A DNA stretch of 64,000 bases from Rachycentron canadum (taxonomy: Eukaryota; Chordata; Actinopteri; Carangiformes; Rachycentridae): assembly GCA_038496675.1 (NCBI GenBank), contig CM076669.1:7838719-7902718 (forward strand). The letters run 5' to 3'. A program made the position numbers and the translations under genes. Positions 13,232-26,546 of the stretch are shown here, piece by piece. The notes below the pieces were generated by a model that worked only from the letters and a program-made list of their open reading frames with translations, made no database searches and was not told the origin of the DNA. Each line of letters starts with the position of its first letter. The stretch's first letter is position 1.

Positions 13232-16200
13232 GAGAGCTTAAGCTGACACTCTGATTAACGGGAAGTATTTATGGTTATGCAGGATATAAATGTGTAACTG
13301 TTGAAGTGTATCGCATTATACAGGCAGGTGTGTCTGTTATCTATCATATCCTAATTGATAAAGATGGAGGGGACAAAGTAATAGAAACACCTGTATAATC
13401 CAATACATTTTATCAACATTTCATCAGCGCAGCAAACTGCAGCCTCCAAAAATGACCATACAGTTTCAATAACAACAGAACCTTCTTTATTCCAGACCTG
13501 CTGTATTTGACTAGATTAGTTTTTGCTAGTTATAGTAGAGTTTTAGTGCGGATATTTGTCAGGTTTTCACTGTTGTTCAAAGTTATATACACAGCTACTT
13601 AAATGTGAAAGCATGAGAAATGTACGCTTTGGTTCCTCCCTCTGTCTCCATCTTTATCTCTTTCTGTCACACAGATGCGCACATCCCAGTCGCTAATGTG
13701 ATGTTCCATGTTGTTTTTTTTTCCCACTGTCTCTTCAATCGCAGCACAGGATAATATAGCATACCGCGAATGTTTGTTTGCTCCCAATACACGTACTGAT
13801 ACACACACCATGTCCATCCTGAGAGAGCTCCCAGAGAAAATCAGTACCTGCTCTTTCCTTAAACTGTGTTCCATTTGATGCTTGACTGGCTTGAAAATGA
13901 CTTTGGGTAAAGCGTAACATTTTTAACATAACAACTCCCCCCCACCCTCTCCCAATCACCACCACTTTTTTTTTTTTTTTAATATAAATAGTGAGTCTTG
14001 TGTACTTCAGTTGCACACGGTTGCATTTTAGATACAGATGACTGGACCTGGCTGATAATGGGCCGACAATTTAATTTCCCAGGTATTAAAGGAGACTTGC
14101 TGGGTTTTGAATTGGTGCCTGTTGGTGGTATTTAAAAAAAATAAAAAACATTTCTTTTTCTCTCAACTTATTATTTTTTCTCTCCACATCAGAGAGTATA
14201 AGGAAGATTGGGGGGAGAGAAGGTCCTCATTTCTTTTACTTTTGAATGAGATAAAGAGAGGTAGTGGTACACTGTGATTTACATATATTTTGGATTTGCT
14301 CAGCTCACCAAGGACAAATTGCATCCTATCTCTGACTACAGTTCTCATGGCTGTTGTAAGAGTAAGCCCTGCCAGACTGGTGGTAGCTGGATTTAAGAGA
14401 GCTGTCTGTCAGTGTGATTAATATGAAGTTAAAACTGATTTTGCAGGTGCTCTGCAGATGGATTAAGAAAGAGGTTAGGGTGATGCAGCATAGATTACAG
14501 GTTGGTCTTAGACCCAAAGCTGATGGTACTTTGGAGAATTAAGACCAGCAGCCTGTCAGAGAAGCTGAGTATGGCTGTTCCTCTAGTCTGTGTAGAACAC
14601 AATTTTTATACCTAGAACAATTTGCAAGACGCATGCTGGCATTGTATTGATAGTCGGCAGCCTCTCTGCCTGCTTCCTGACAGATATATAGTTTTCAGCC
14701 TTTGAGATCCGTATGATATAATGATATATATTTTTTTTTTTTTACCCAATCATCTACACAATTTTTAAACAAAATTCAGTTGATTTTGATATGACTGGCA
14801 CTGCTGCTCCCCAACATTTTTAGGATTTCATTGACTGGACTAGAGGAGGACAGAGCGAGCTACAATTACAGCTCTAACAAGCAGACACCAACAGGCCTGG
14901 AGGGTAGGTGCATCAGTCACTATGTATATATATTAATAAGTATACAAGGGACCCTTAAAATGAAATTCCCCCACAGCCAAGACTTACTAAAGCCACTGAA
15001 AGAGTACAAACTGCCAGAATGAAAATCAGCTGTTTTACCTGTGTTTCCTCTTTGCCTGAAAGTTGCTTTTTGGAAATGCAAAGCACGAGGCATACTTTGT
15101 GTTTGTGTGAACATCAGTTTGCCCCATGGACACAGCATAATTAAATGTTTGTGTTGTGTATGAGGTCAACTTAAATGAGCAGATATTCTGTCTGCACCAC
15201 TGCCTTTTTGATTCTTTCTTACCGACAATGCACTCTACATGTACATGTTTTTTTTTTTCTTCCCTCTCCTGTCTTTGTAATTCTCTCTCTCATCTTGGAG
15301 GGTGTCCATTCAACCGTCCTTTACATATTGGTGGCTGTGCCTCACCCCTGCCCTGGGTGTGGTGCCCACACACTGTGCCACTATTAAGGTTAGATGTGAG
15401 GTCAGACTGTAATTGGCAGGGCCTGTGGCTGGCACTCTGTGCCAGGCCCTCACCCTGTCAGCTAATTGGCACTGCGAGCGGCCAGCGGTGGGGCCGGGAT
15501 ACCACAGCACTTCGATTGATGGATGGATGGTGGTGTCAGGAAAGCTTCTTCCTGACAAGAGAGCTTGGAGAGTCAATTTGCTGCCCCAGCCTCAATGGGC
15601 TGTGTATCTATTTATGTATATGTTCATCCCCATTTATTCTAACATTCTGGAAAGCTGACTAGAGTTTTCTTTTTGTGTTGTGGGCTTTTATTCATCTTTG
15701 TCTGAGCAATGAATTGATTTGACTTGTATAAACTTTCCAGCTAAGTTAGGAAAAAAGTGTTCTTAAATTTCTAGCTTCCTATTATTGAATTTTATACAGT
15801 TTTTACGTTTAAATAAATATATAGAAAGTGCAACCCTCATTTTATTAAAACTCAGTTTTTAATTTCATCAGTTTCTGGTCAGAGTCCCTTAAGTGGTTTA
15901 AGAATGAGTCCTTCTCATAGATCTTAACAGGGTCTGATGGATTTAAATGTTGTCATGGTAAGGAGGAGGGAGTACATATGGAGGCAGTGACTTTGACTGC
16001 CTGTTCTGTGATGCTGTACATTTGTAATGCCATAGCCTGTTATTTGCTACAGTGTTAATTTTTATGGTTGCATATGCTCCAATTCTAAACAAGCATTTAC
16101 CACAATTTTGCACATTGGTGTACACAACAGTTTACCAAATTTCTATCATCAAGAAAATCAAAATGACAAGGTAACAATGAGATGACAGTTAAAAAATACC

Positions 16201-16423
16201 TGAGCCAGACACTCAGCCCTTTTTACTGATAAATGTAACATCAGTGGTGCCATAGCTGGGGATTTTGTAGTCACAGCCCCTTTGCAGCCTCTCGTTTTAC
16301 TGAAAATAGTTTTGTGATATTTTGTTATCCTTTCTTTCAATCCATCAAGCTGAAACATAGTTTGGCAAGCATTTGAATTCCAAAGAATAGAAAAGCAAGT
16401 GCCATGAGTTAACGTTGACGTGG

Positions 16424-16424
<1 letters not shown>

Positions 16425-16500
<76 letters not shown>
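16425..16500. repeat. (TG)38 microsatellite
   Basis: Seventy-six uninterrupted bases of TG, probably highly polymorphic; gives a long Thr-His run on the opposite strand that is not a protein. Confidence 0.98.
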
Positions 16501-16505
<5 letters not shown>

Positions 16506-18194
16506 GATATGTCGAATGTGTAATATGACAGGTATTTTCTTTTGCACTTGTCCTTTCCCCTTTTCTTGGTCTTTCTCTGTGTTTTCCCTCTTGGCTCTGA
16601 CAGGAGAGTGGTATTAATGAGGTTCTATGGAAGTGAACAGCCGGCTCAGCTAATGGTGCTAGAGGGAGAGATTTTGATTGAACGATGGAAAGAACTTAAA
16701 CATATAGGGGGAACAAAGACAGGAGGGCAGTCAGGAAGGCTGTGAACAGCAGAAAGTCTGGATGAGATATTGAAGCAGTGAGAAAATGGAGGATAAAAGA
16801 TAGGGGAATACACAGAGGCATATGGAAAGAGCAGATGAGAAATATTGATTCACAAAGCAGTTTTCCAAACAAGTTACAAACTCCAATTAGGAAACATACC
16901 AATCGAAAACACCACTTAAAACTACAAAAACAGGATTTCTTTTGGGAGTAAAGGTTGAAAGAAGAATATTTATTTACTCATTCATGTGCTTTGCCATAGT
17001 TAGAAAGGATTATGACGGTTACAAGTGATGCTTACAAATGAACACTTTAACTTGATGATTTAAGAGAAGCAAATTATATCATAATAGCACTTTTCTGTCT
17101 GTCCCATTTTGCAGTTAGTTGTGGGTAAGTAAGACACCAAGGAAAGGGAAAAAGGGTTATTTGCAGCTTAAGAGGTCAGTGGATTAGAGGTGACCCTGAG
17201 TTTGCTGACATCAGCTTGATAGACAGAAGCTGAAGCTGGACCGTGGCCCCCCACCCAGCTTCATCATGCCTGGGAAGACCACCTGCTGCTGGGTGCAATG
17301 AATATGCATTAAAACACAGCATGAGCACATGTGCTCTGAGAAATGTACATTATGCCCATAGATATCCAAGCCAGACGCGGGGGTTCAGCCACTTACACAT
17401 ACAGTAGACTGCTCTTCAACACGAGCACAGATTCAGGTTTGGATTGGCACGTTACAGGCACTGGTCCAATGTCAGCGACACATCCTGCGGTTGTCCACTT
17501 TTCTCCCTGCATGTCTACTCCTATTGTCTTCCCCTCTATATTCCTCTCACCTTCTTACTGCTATAGGTTGTTCGTGCTCTCCTCTCTGCTCCATCTCTCT
17601 CACAGATTCATTTTCCTCCCCAGGGACATCTGTTGTCCAAAGGCAATATGCCTCCCTCTACTTGCAGGTCATTCACTGTGTCCTTTTCCGTCATGTGAAG
17701 GAATTTTCCGCCTTTAGTTTGTGTCTGACTGGATGCATACTAGCATTCTCCACACTTGTTTTCATCTGCCACTTCTTCTCTATATCCCATTACTCTCACT
17801 GCTTGCATTTAAGCAGGCATGTGGTCAGGAATTATAAATGAGTGGTTATATGTTAAAAAAAAATCAGTCACCAAAAAATCTGAAAAAACTTGTATGAAAT
17901 AACATAAAGACTTTTTTTTTTGTTGCATGTAAACATTTTTTCCATGTTGCTACTATTGCACACTCCTTCCCTCTGCCTTTTATGTATGTGTTTATCTGTC
18001 TCACTGAATATGCACCAGTGCATCTCCTCCCTTTCTTTCATCCTCACCCTCTTTGTCCTTATGTTCTCATTGTTCTCTTGGCATGCCCCCTGTTCCCTTC
18101 TTGGCTGAGACTTCCTCCATACATGCCCCCTGTGTCTTGGTAATGAACCCACAGCTCTTCATCTCCCCTTCGTCTTTCCCTGTGTGTTGGACAT

Positions 18195-18325
18195 GACAGA
18201 TGACTGGGGACCTCCAGAGGTTCGCTCCCCGGGGCTCCAGATAAAGGCAGCTCCAACCGCAAGATGATCAATCAATCAGTTTACACCGCGGGCGTCTGAT
18301 CAGCCAATTAATCAATCTCTGAGCC
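18195..18325. other. candidate conserved noncoding element
   Basis: Dense homeodomain/TALE-like sites: TGATCAATCAATCAG, CTGATCAGCC and AATTAATCAATC within about 70 bases, beside a GC-rich segment CTCCCCGGGGCTCCAG. Function is inferred from base composition and motifs only. Confidence 0.3.
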
Positions 18326-19670
18326 AGCAGATGTTGTTGCTGTCCCTCAGTGGAACTGGCAGTGGAGTGGTGGAGGTGCTGTCTCCAACAAAGGCTGAGG
18401 GGCTTTAAGTGTCTAGGAGTAGAAAGGAAAGTGATTTTTCATGTTTCTACCAGGATTTCAACCTTTGCAGGCTCTCCTGGCCCATTTGTTTTAACTAGAG
18501 GATAATTTCTTTCTAGTGCTTCCCATGTTGTTCCCTTCCTTTCAAACCTGAGAAGATCTGAAAGAAAGCATTATCCTTTAAGCGTTACTTATATCAGTTT
18601 TAACCTCACTGCCTAACTGTAAACCTCCTTTCCAAAAATAAATTAGTATGTTTTTGAAAGAGTGGTGCAAAAGAGATGTAAATGTGTGAGTGGGTTGACA
18701 ACCCTGTCTCAGTATCATTAAGGCCAGCTGGTTAAGATCAAGCCCCCTGTTGACCCCTGTTCACAGTCAATGAGCTACAGACTCCACACAGACACTTCAT
18801 TTCAATGTGCCCTGAAACAGCCGGCAGTTAAGATACACGCACAAACATTGAGACACCCACACTAACCACCTACACCTCTTGGCCTTTGGTCCCTGTCTTG
18901 GCCCCTTGGTCCCTGTCCTGGGCAGGTCAGGCCTTTGACCCACTAGGTCGCTGCATCATTACTCAATGTGCTAAGAGATCCCCAAGGAGAGTAATTCTGC
19001 CTGCTGCCTGTAGCAGTCATGTCTTTTTTTTCAACAAGGATGGTCCCAGCTTTGGTTATTTGTTTGTCAAATAGCAAGTCAAGTTACAATTTTTTCCAAA
19101 TATAAGTGTCATTACTGAGGTTTTATAAATTCAATTCATTTGCCATGAAGAAGTGATTGTGTTTGATTGCACAATGCTACAATCAGATGCAAAGAAATGA
19201 AAACTCATAAACATAGTTAAGGTGGACTGACTGGCCAGCTACTTCATTGGATAGTTTTGACGATCTGCTGCATTACTACACTGTCATATTCTATGGCAGC
19301 AGACACCTGGAAAGCAACATTTGCACCCTGCTGTCAAAGCTGGCATATACACTGGATTACTTTCTGAATTTCAACAGCATGAGCAAGTGTCACTAGACAT
19401 ATCCCATGCCCAATAGAGAAAATGACAAAACAATGAAGAAGTGCATTAAGAAAATAGGCTAATCCTTACAGCAGAGTGGACTGAAGGTAATTGCTTCAGA
19501 AAGAGCTTCTTGACCACCACTAGCTTGTTTTCAGTGATTAATGATACAGCTGCTTCTTTTGGCTTTACTGTGACCATTCCTGGCTCTGCTGACACGGATT
19601 CCCCAAAAGAGGTTGCTTCCTGATTATGTTGCGAAAGGGTGACTGCGTTGTCAAATTTATTTTGCAGTGT

Positions 19671-19800
19671 CCTTGTGGCACAGCAGTCTAAGACACACGC
19701 AAATGATCTGAACAGTTGGCAGCCATTGTTTCAAGTTCAACTTCCTCCAAACTTATGCATGTTTCCTGTTGCTCTTTACTGACATCTGTCAAACACAAAC
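19671..19800 (+). mobile_element. probable tRNA-derived SINE fragment
   Basis: TGTGGCACAGCAGTCTAAGAC resembles a pol III A-box region and TTTCAAGTTCAACTTCC a degraded B box about 55 bases later. It is followed by TTATGCATGTTTCCTGTTGC and CTGTCAAA, reminiscent of a teleost SINE body (TTTGCTGCATGTCA...CTGTC). The match is diverged. Confidence 0.5.
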
Positions 19801-21455
19801 TAATTTAGATGACCTGATAGGGTTTATTTATTTTCTGTTGTTGTCTTAACATCAAAGAGTTAATACTGCAACTAGACTTCATCCATCACAGATAAGGATT
19901 GCTATTAGAATTAGGAGGGACAAAACGATCTGATACTGAAACATAATTTGTAAAATGGTTGCCATAATCAGAAGACAAATCGCATACCATGTAATGTTGA
20001 GTCACCTCTCACCACATCTTTGTGACACAGGAACTGAGGGCACTGCTGGTCACAGTTTTCTTTGGCTGTTCTGAACAAATATAAACACTTTTGCCTTTAA
20101 ACATATACAGAAGAGAAGTAGTAGGAACCAGTTCATTCAAGCACATTTACAAAACAGATGAATCAAACACAACAGTGTAGGCGTGACAGTTCATAAAGTA
20201 AAGGATCATTTGTAATGGCGGCCAGGTTAAGTTTCAAAACATGTCTATCACATTTACAATCAAGTATTACTTTGTGATAATTATCCAAAAACTATAATGA
20301 TTGATTTATTTTGAATACTTGAATATTGAACATTTCGAATAACATTGAGCAGATACAATTTGAGGCTCAGTGGCTCAGCTAAATAAAACGTTTCAATGCC
20401 GAACCAATCAGTATGTGAGTGAGTGTTTACAGTGTGTTTGTCCTTTACTGTTATCAGTGAAGGTTAAGCCCATTAACTGACCACACTATATTTGACATGA
20501 TTATATCTCACATACCCTTACCACCTCCCGTGGAGACTAATAGCTAGCCTTGAACCTAAGTGTTATTGCCACTCAGTAAAACCCTATGATACTAATTAAC
20601 CAGTCAAAGGGAATGGTTTCCAATGTAGTTTTACAGCTACTGCTACCAGGACTGATATTTTATTAGTGACTCTTAAGGGTAATGTATAATACTGCCAGTA
20701 AGGTCTGTGTTGGGTAATATCATTTTACACTCCATCACTTAGATTTGATCTGCCAGTGATAGCTTTTAAAGATAGAGTTGCAATGGTCTTAGAGGCAGTT
20801 ACAGGATGTGCCAAGAAGTAAGTGTAAGCTTTATATATATTCACCCATGGCTGCAAAAAAAAAAGTCACTGTGTGTTTTTCATCAAACCCCCCCCCCCCA
20901 TTTTACAATATTCGCCTACCTCCAAGCTCGATATGACAGTTCACCCAAGAACTGTCAAAAAACCCAATTGTCTTTCCAACTATCTTGTCATCCATATTCC
21001 ATCCACACATTGACCCAGCTCTCTCCCTAGTTTTCATCTTCTCTACCCCATGAAATTTCCCTCCCTTCCCTCCATCCATTGCTAACCTCCCACAAGCCAC
21101 CTACACCTCTGCCGTGCCAATTAACACGAGAGCACGGTCACATTGTGCTGCCCTTTGACTCCCCCACCCCACCCCACCGCCCGCTTGTCAGAGCACACAG
21201 GACCGAGACCCACAGCTTCAGTATTAGTTTGTCACAGAGCCCTGTCGCGCAGGTCTGTGATAGATGGGCCCTGGTGAGCAGCTCTGACCCACCATGCTGC
21301 AGCAGTCACATGGATGGTGTGAGTGAGCATTGATTATGATGCTACTTGTGACAGGGGTGAATCACGTCTGAGCTGATGGAGGCAGGGAGGGAAAAAGTGC
21401 AAGGTTATGGATGAGCTGCTGTTCGCTAATGTGATGAGATTGAATTTGTGCTTTA

Positions 21456-21521
21456 TGAATTAGAATAATATTGTAAGATGCCATGATCGATCATGGCATC
21501 TTACAATATTATTCTAATTCA
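21456..21521. repeat. 66-bp perfect spacerless palindrome
   Basis: Two 33-base arms, 21456-21488 and 21489-21521, are exact reverse complements with no spacer; the centre is GATC|GATC. The next outward pairs (A/G) do not match, so the edges are sharp. The flanks look like ordinary intron. It could be a genuine palindrome from a template-switch event, a tiny inverted-repeat element, or an assembly fold-back artefact. Confidence 0.95.
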
Positions 21522-21777
21522 GCATGATTTAAAAGCATGTAGCAACCATACTGTGTAACACAGACACCTCATTAAATTACAATTCACAGGTTTCCATCAT
21601 TAAGGTGTGAAATGAAAAATGTAATATGTACAGAATTGCTAGATGATAGCCATAATCTGACTTTTTCTTCTTTAGCAATAGGAAATATTACAGTGCCTAC
21701 CCTAAATACATGCTATCAGCAACTAGTGTTGTGAGCCTGTCATACATTGAATTCTATCATAAGACGATCCAGTTGTT

Positions 21778-21870
21778 AAGTTGATGGGTCTCAACCTTGG
21801 GGTCAGGAACCCACAAAGTGGTTGCTATATATTTCTGTGTTGTAACAAGATGATGAATGGGATTGGAGGA
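21778..21870 (+). mobile_element. probable hAT-type MITE end fragment
   Basis: GATGGGTCTCAACCTTGGGG followed by TCAGGAACCCACAAAGTGG resembles the hAT/Charlie-type terminus (CAGNGGTTCTCAACCTTTGGGGTC...). Only one end is visible. Confidence 0.45.
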
Positions 21871-22739
21871 GATCAAAACACTGTGCATGACCACTTAATA
21901 TTTAAATCTGCTGGTTTTATGTTACACTGTGTGAGGCAAAAAAAATAATTATTTTACTGTTGTATTTCTCATTTAAAAGCAAAAAGTCCTCAGAATGAAA
22001 TGACAAAATATGTATTTTGTCCATTCCCTCTACAACGATACAAGCATTTTCTGATCTGATGCCCATGCTGGCAGGATGGTATTATCTGCCTGTGCCTTCT
22101 AAATTCCCTCCAAATCACTGCTGAAAAATCTGTTTTATGGTGAAGGTTCGGTTTGTTTTAGGCACAAAATGACACGGTCAGGTTAAGGAATGAAGTTATG
22201 CAATGATCATGGTTATGGTTAAGAGAAATTGGTGTTGACTCTCTCCTGTGATGAAATCCAAGCACTCCAGCCTCATCCCCTATGTGGACTTTGTCACTTA
22301 ACACTCTCCTTTGCTCTCATTGTAATGGCCGGCAGAGGACTTTGCAACTTGTAATTGTTTAGTTTTCGGGCTCTTTCTGAAACAATTGATGCTTAGACTT
22401 TTTGGGTGTAACTGACGTAACTATAGGTCTTTATTATAATGAGTCCCATATGTATCCACACAGATCATTTATATATACACACAGATGCAGTTGACGTAGA
22501 CCTGCTCAACACTGCAGGCAGGAGTCATTTTTTATTTCAGAGGAATGTTATAAAAGAAAAAAGCCAGTGTCAGAGAACATTTATAGCGAAAAGCAGGTGT
22601 GAAAGAAATAGAGTGTATGGGAGCAAATCAGTGAGAGAACAGGTCGTGGGTGGCGGAGGCCTGACGCAGCAAAATCCACCTGTTTTCATCCCTCTGCATC
22701 CTCCTCTCCTTCTCTCCTCCTCCTCTTCTCCCCACCCTT

Positions 22740-22910
22740 GTTCCCAGCTCAAACTGCGGCAGTCGGCTAATTAAAAAACATGGCTGTCCTTAATTATTCA
22801 GCGGCTGGCTAATTGATATTCACAGAGGCGTTTGCCTCGCCTAAACGATCCGTTTAATCTGACCACCGCGGTCTCACTCTCAGCCGCCTGTCACCCTCAG
22901 CTATTGTGCT
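22740..22910. other. candidate conserved noncoding element
   Basis: Complex sequence with repeated GGCTAATTA / CTTAATTATTC / GGCTAATTGATATTC homeodomain-type sites, then GC-rich sequence with CCACCGCGGTCTC. It looks unlike the surrounding simple-sequence intron. Confidence 0.35.
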
Positions 22911-23749
22911 ACTGTACTTAATAATATACCAAGGGGAGATGGATACAGGAAGGTGAATGTATAAGTTTGCTGCTGATGTTAATGTGGTATCCTGTGCTAC
23001 AAAAAGCAGTGTGTGGACTCACCCTGTCGGGGGAGGTATTGTCATGAGTATTTGTATTTTTACTGAGGTATTTTATTTCCCTATGTCAAGGGTTGGTGCA
23101 CAGGAAAATTAGACAGAGTAAGAAGCTGAATTAGAATTAGTGAATTAACCTAATGAATTCCACCATCCTCTGGACTCTGCAAAGTTTTAAGATTACTCAT
23201 ATGTGTTCATCTCCACCACTAAAGTAATCACTGTCTGCAATTTCAAAGCTGGAAACTAAGAGCATCAGTGCTTTTTAAGTTCCTTCCTTTCCATACTTTC
23301 TGATACTTTTCTCTCTTTAACTTTCTGAGGTTGTAGAGACACTCCAGGCTCCATGTCCCTGCCACTTCTCTATACTTGACACAGCCAATGATAAATCACC
23401 TTTTATTGTCCACTCCTCTTTGTCTCTTATCGCTCTGTTCTTTCCACTCTCAAGTTCACTTCCATTTTCTTGCCTAATTCTGCCCCTTTTCTTCCTACCC
23501 CCACCCTTATTCCAGCTCTCCTCCTCCACCCGCGACCGCCTCTTCATTAGGGGAACAAAAGGTGTATGGGCAGTGGTGAAGTCTGTCCCATTGTTTGGCC
23601 TTTAGTATGATTAGATTATCTTGAAAGTCTGCTGAATGGGGTTAATCAGTCGGAAGTAATCCTGACATAGTGTATGTGTGTCTGGGCCTGTGTGTGTCAC
23701 CAAAGAAGAGGGCCAACCTGCTTGCATGGAAATTGAACACATGCACGGG

Positions 23750-23783
23750 TGCGTGTGTGTGCATAGACACACACACGTGCATA

Positions 23784-23817
<34 letters not shown>
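23750..23817. repeat. compound (GT)/(AC) microsatellite
   Basis: A short GT run is followed by two blocks GCATAGACACAC and then about 33 bases of AC. The GT and AC arms are complementary and could fold. Confidence 0.93.
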
Positions 23818-23821
<4 letters not shown>

Positions 23822-25208
23822 TGAGCAAAAAAAATAAATCCCTGGGTACACATTTCTGTCACAACCTCTCTTCTTTTAATGACCCCTTTAGTCTCGCCTT
23901 CAGCACACATTTATCTCTCCACCCGCTCTCTGTGGGCACAGCTGCTCCGGCTGGTGCATGTGTGCATGTGATGATGTGTGCATTTCAGATCAGTGTCTGA
24001 ACCGTTGTTTGTGATTTGGCGTCTGTGTGCATCTTTTGTCTTTCTCTGCAAAGCTAAACTCTTTAGTTGCGACCTATCAGCGTAACATTGAGTTTGGACA
24101 CACTTGTGACAGTACACAACCCCCTGCCAATCCCATCCTCTGTGCTTCGCTCTATCCCATCATCCTTCTTGTTTTCCTGCTAAATTGAGCTGTTGATGGG
24201 AGACATTTTTTTGGTACCTCAGCCAATGTGATCCAGTTTTTGAAAAACTTTGCCAGTCTATTCTTGAAGGACTGATTGCACGCTCGATAATGCATTTAAC
24301 ACATTTAAAGGTCATAATAATGCTACTTGTAGTGTACTTAAAGCATACTTTTTAAGGGTGTACTTCAGACGACATCCACCCAGCACTATCATTTATGTAG
24401 GTTTAAGTCTAACATCATGAAGTGCAGGCAGCATTAGCTTTGTTATAACACTGACTACACAATAGCACTTGAAACTTGTAATGGGACACGATGGAGACAA
24501 TTGCCTGACTGCATCATAAGGCTAATGTTAGGTTGCAGAGACAGAAACAACTTGTCCATGGAGTTGGAGATGATATATGTGCGTGTGTATATGTTTGCCA
24601 GTGTTGGTTGGTATGTTCCTGTCTTGTGTGTAGTAGATAAGCTTGGAGCCCCCCCTTGACTTTGAAACTTCCCCCAATCATGTCATGCATGGACAGCCAC
24701 TCTGTGACACTCCATGCCACTCATCACAATGCACAGAGCATGCAGCTCCGCCTGCAGTGCGTTGAGCAGCCAGACACAGATGGTTATCAGTGTAGTCGAG
24801 ATTGGACAGGGTAATGCATTTTTTTACCTCTTTACGTTGTATTTTGTTCATTCATCGTCTCCTTCGACATCCTATTGTGCTTAAAGCAAAGGCGTCAGTG
24901 GTCTGTCTAGATGGCTGCTCTCCATACAGCAATCCTCAGCAGTAGAGTGGGTTGTGTGTATGTCTCTGTGTGTGTTTGAGTTTATATTTATGTAACTGCG
25001 TATGAGAAATGTACATGGTGCCAGTAAGTGACGAGACTGAGGATGAAGTGTGAGTATTCAAGCAGAGCAGTGTGGCAGCCAGTCACCCCTAGCCTCTGAA
25101 TACAAAACCTTTCCAAATGTCACTTTGAAGACGTTCATGGATGAATCAGTGCCTCTTTACACTTATTCTCTCTCTTGTTTTTCTTTTTCAATGCTTCTCC
25201 TTTTTCAG

Positions 25209-25223
25209 GAGATAGGACAGAAG
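25209..25223 (+). CDS. chchd3: candidate 15-nt in-frame microexon of chchd3 (EIGQK)
   Basis: Fifteen bases, GAG ATA GGA CAG AAG, sit between a very strong acceptor (long pyrimidine tract ending CTTTTTCAG) and a consensus donor AAG|GTAAGC. The neighbouring exons end and begin at phase 0, so inclusion adds exactly five residues, EIGQK, between ...RAQLF and AKQLE..., inside the coiled coil. A TGC triplet lies at 25192-25194, 15-17 bases before the exon, and a TCTCTCT run lies further up near 25168. This is the arrangement known for SRRM4-activated, PTB-repressed neural microexons. Expression is inference: the sequence shows the splice sites and the frame, not use. A chance pairing of splice-site-like strings in a large intron is the alternative. 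Confidence 0.6.
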
Positions 25224-26540
25224 GTAAGCCTTTACTTTCTCCAGGACTCTAAAGTTCTCTCAGTTTCTGCATGATTGAGTCATGGAATTTCTTTTCAGTT
25301 TCAACTTCTTTGACGTGCAACATTTTTCTTTCCAGCAGGTATTTCAGCTGCTCTGTATTTTGATGATCCTTTTCCTTACAGCTCTCCTGCTTCAAATACT
25401 TTATAGAATATGTGAGCTGGTGATTTCAGCTGGTTTCTGAAGACTTATTAACAGAAGGGAACAATGATAAAAAAATCATCCTAGTTGGGTCCCAAAGTTC
25501 ACTGCAGCTTTGAATAACTTGTTTAGGAGTTTTCTTTTTTATTTTATATACTCTTCATACACTTTGGAATAGCAGAGATGCTTTTTTTTTTCCTTCCAGT
25601 CAAAACCCAGTTTTGATATATGCAGTCCACATTTCAATTAAACTAATTCAAGTCAGTAAACGTCTCTTCAACTTAACATGTTAAGTGTTAAAACAACAGA
25701 ATAAATGCTTCAAATTAAAACATCTACCACTTTTTATATCCTGTTTTATTGCTGTTTTATCATCCACAGCCATCATCTCATCATAACAAGTAAATGATGA
25801 GAAGCAATTCCACAATTAAAATATGTGGTCCGTAAAACTGTTGTCTCGTCTGTACAGAAAGTTGAACTTGTATCACTATTATCAAAATTTCAATGCATAA
25901 TTTCATTTTGATGTGATTCACTTGGCCTGTATTGAAGTGTAAAGGTGTTTTTTTTCCCCTCTTTTTCCTCCGGGAGCAGATACATCTAGGTCTTATCTGT
26001 CCTGTATATCACCCAGAGAGTCAGCCATACATCTAGTGAAGGTCATAGTAGAGTGGAGGACAGTGGCGATAGGTGGGCTGGCTAAATATATACGCCAGAC
26101 CGTGGTGCTAGTTCGTGCTGAGAACTGATGTTATCCTCTTGGACTGATAGTGGTTTGGCTGAAGATTGAACACAAGAGGACAAAGAAGCTCAGACAGTTC
26201 CCGCCAAGACGTGATCAGTCTCACACACATGGACACACAGGTGTATGTGAACATCTTCCAATACACGCAAACCCGCTCTGTGTGTATGTATATGTTTGTA
26301 GGCGCAACATACACATCTGCACGGTGTTTCAGTTTCACCTTCAGGTTGGTGTTTCTATGCCAACAGCCAAAAAAGCCTCTACCTTTGTTGTGATGTAATG
26401 TGTCTGCTTTATACAAAGTTGTTTGAGTCTCCATTGTGGGCCTCTCTCCTGTGAATGTATGCTTGTGTACGAGTGTGTTTTTGATTAGTTTGTTAAAATT
26501 GGCAATGCACCACTGAACACGTAAATAATGTTTTTTCTTC

Positions 26541-26546
<6 letters not shown>

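Noticed and set aside
16158..16547. 129-residue minus-strand frame with a long Thr-His run
   Set aside because: It is the translation of a (TG)38 microsatellite, without homology or splice context.
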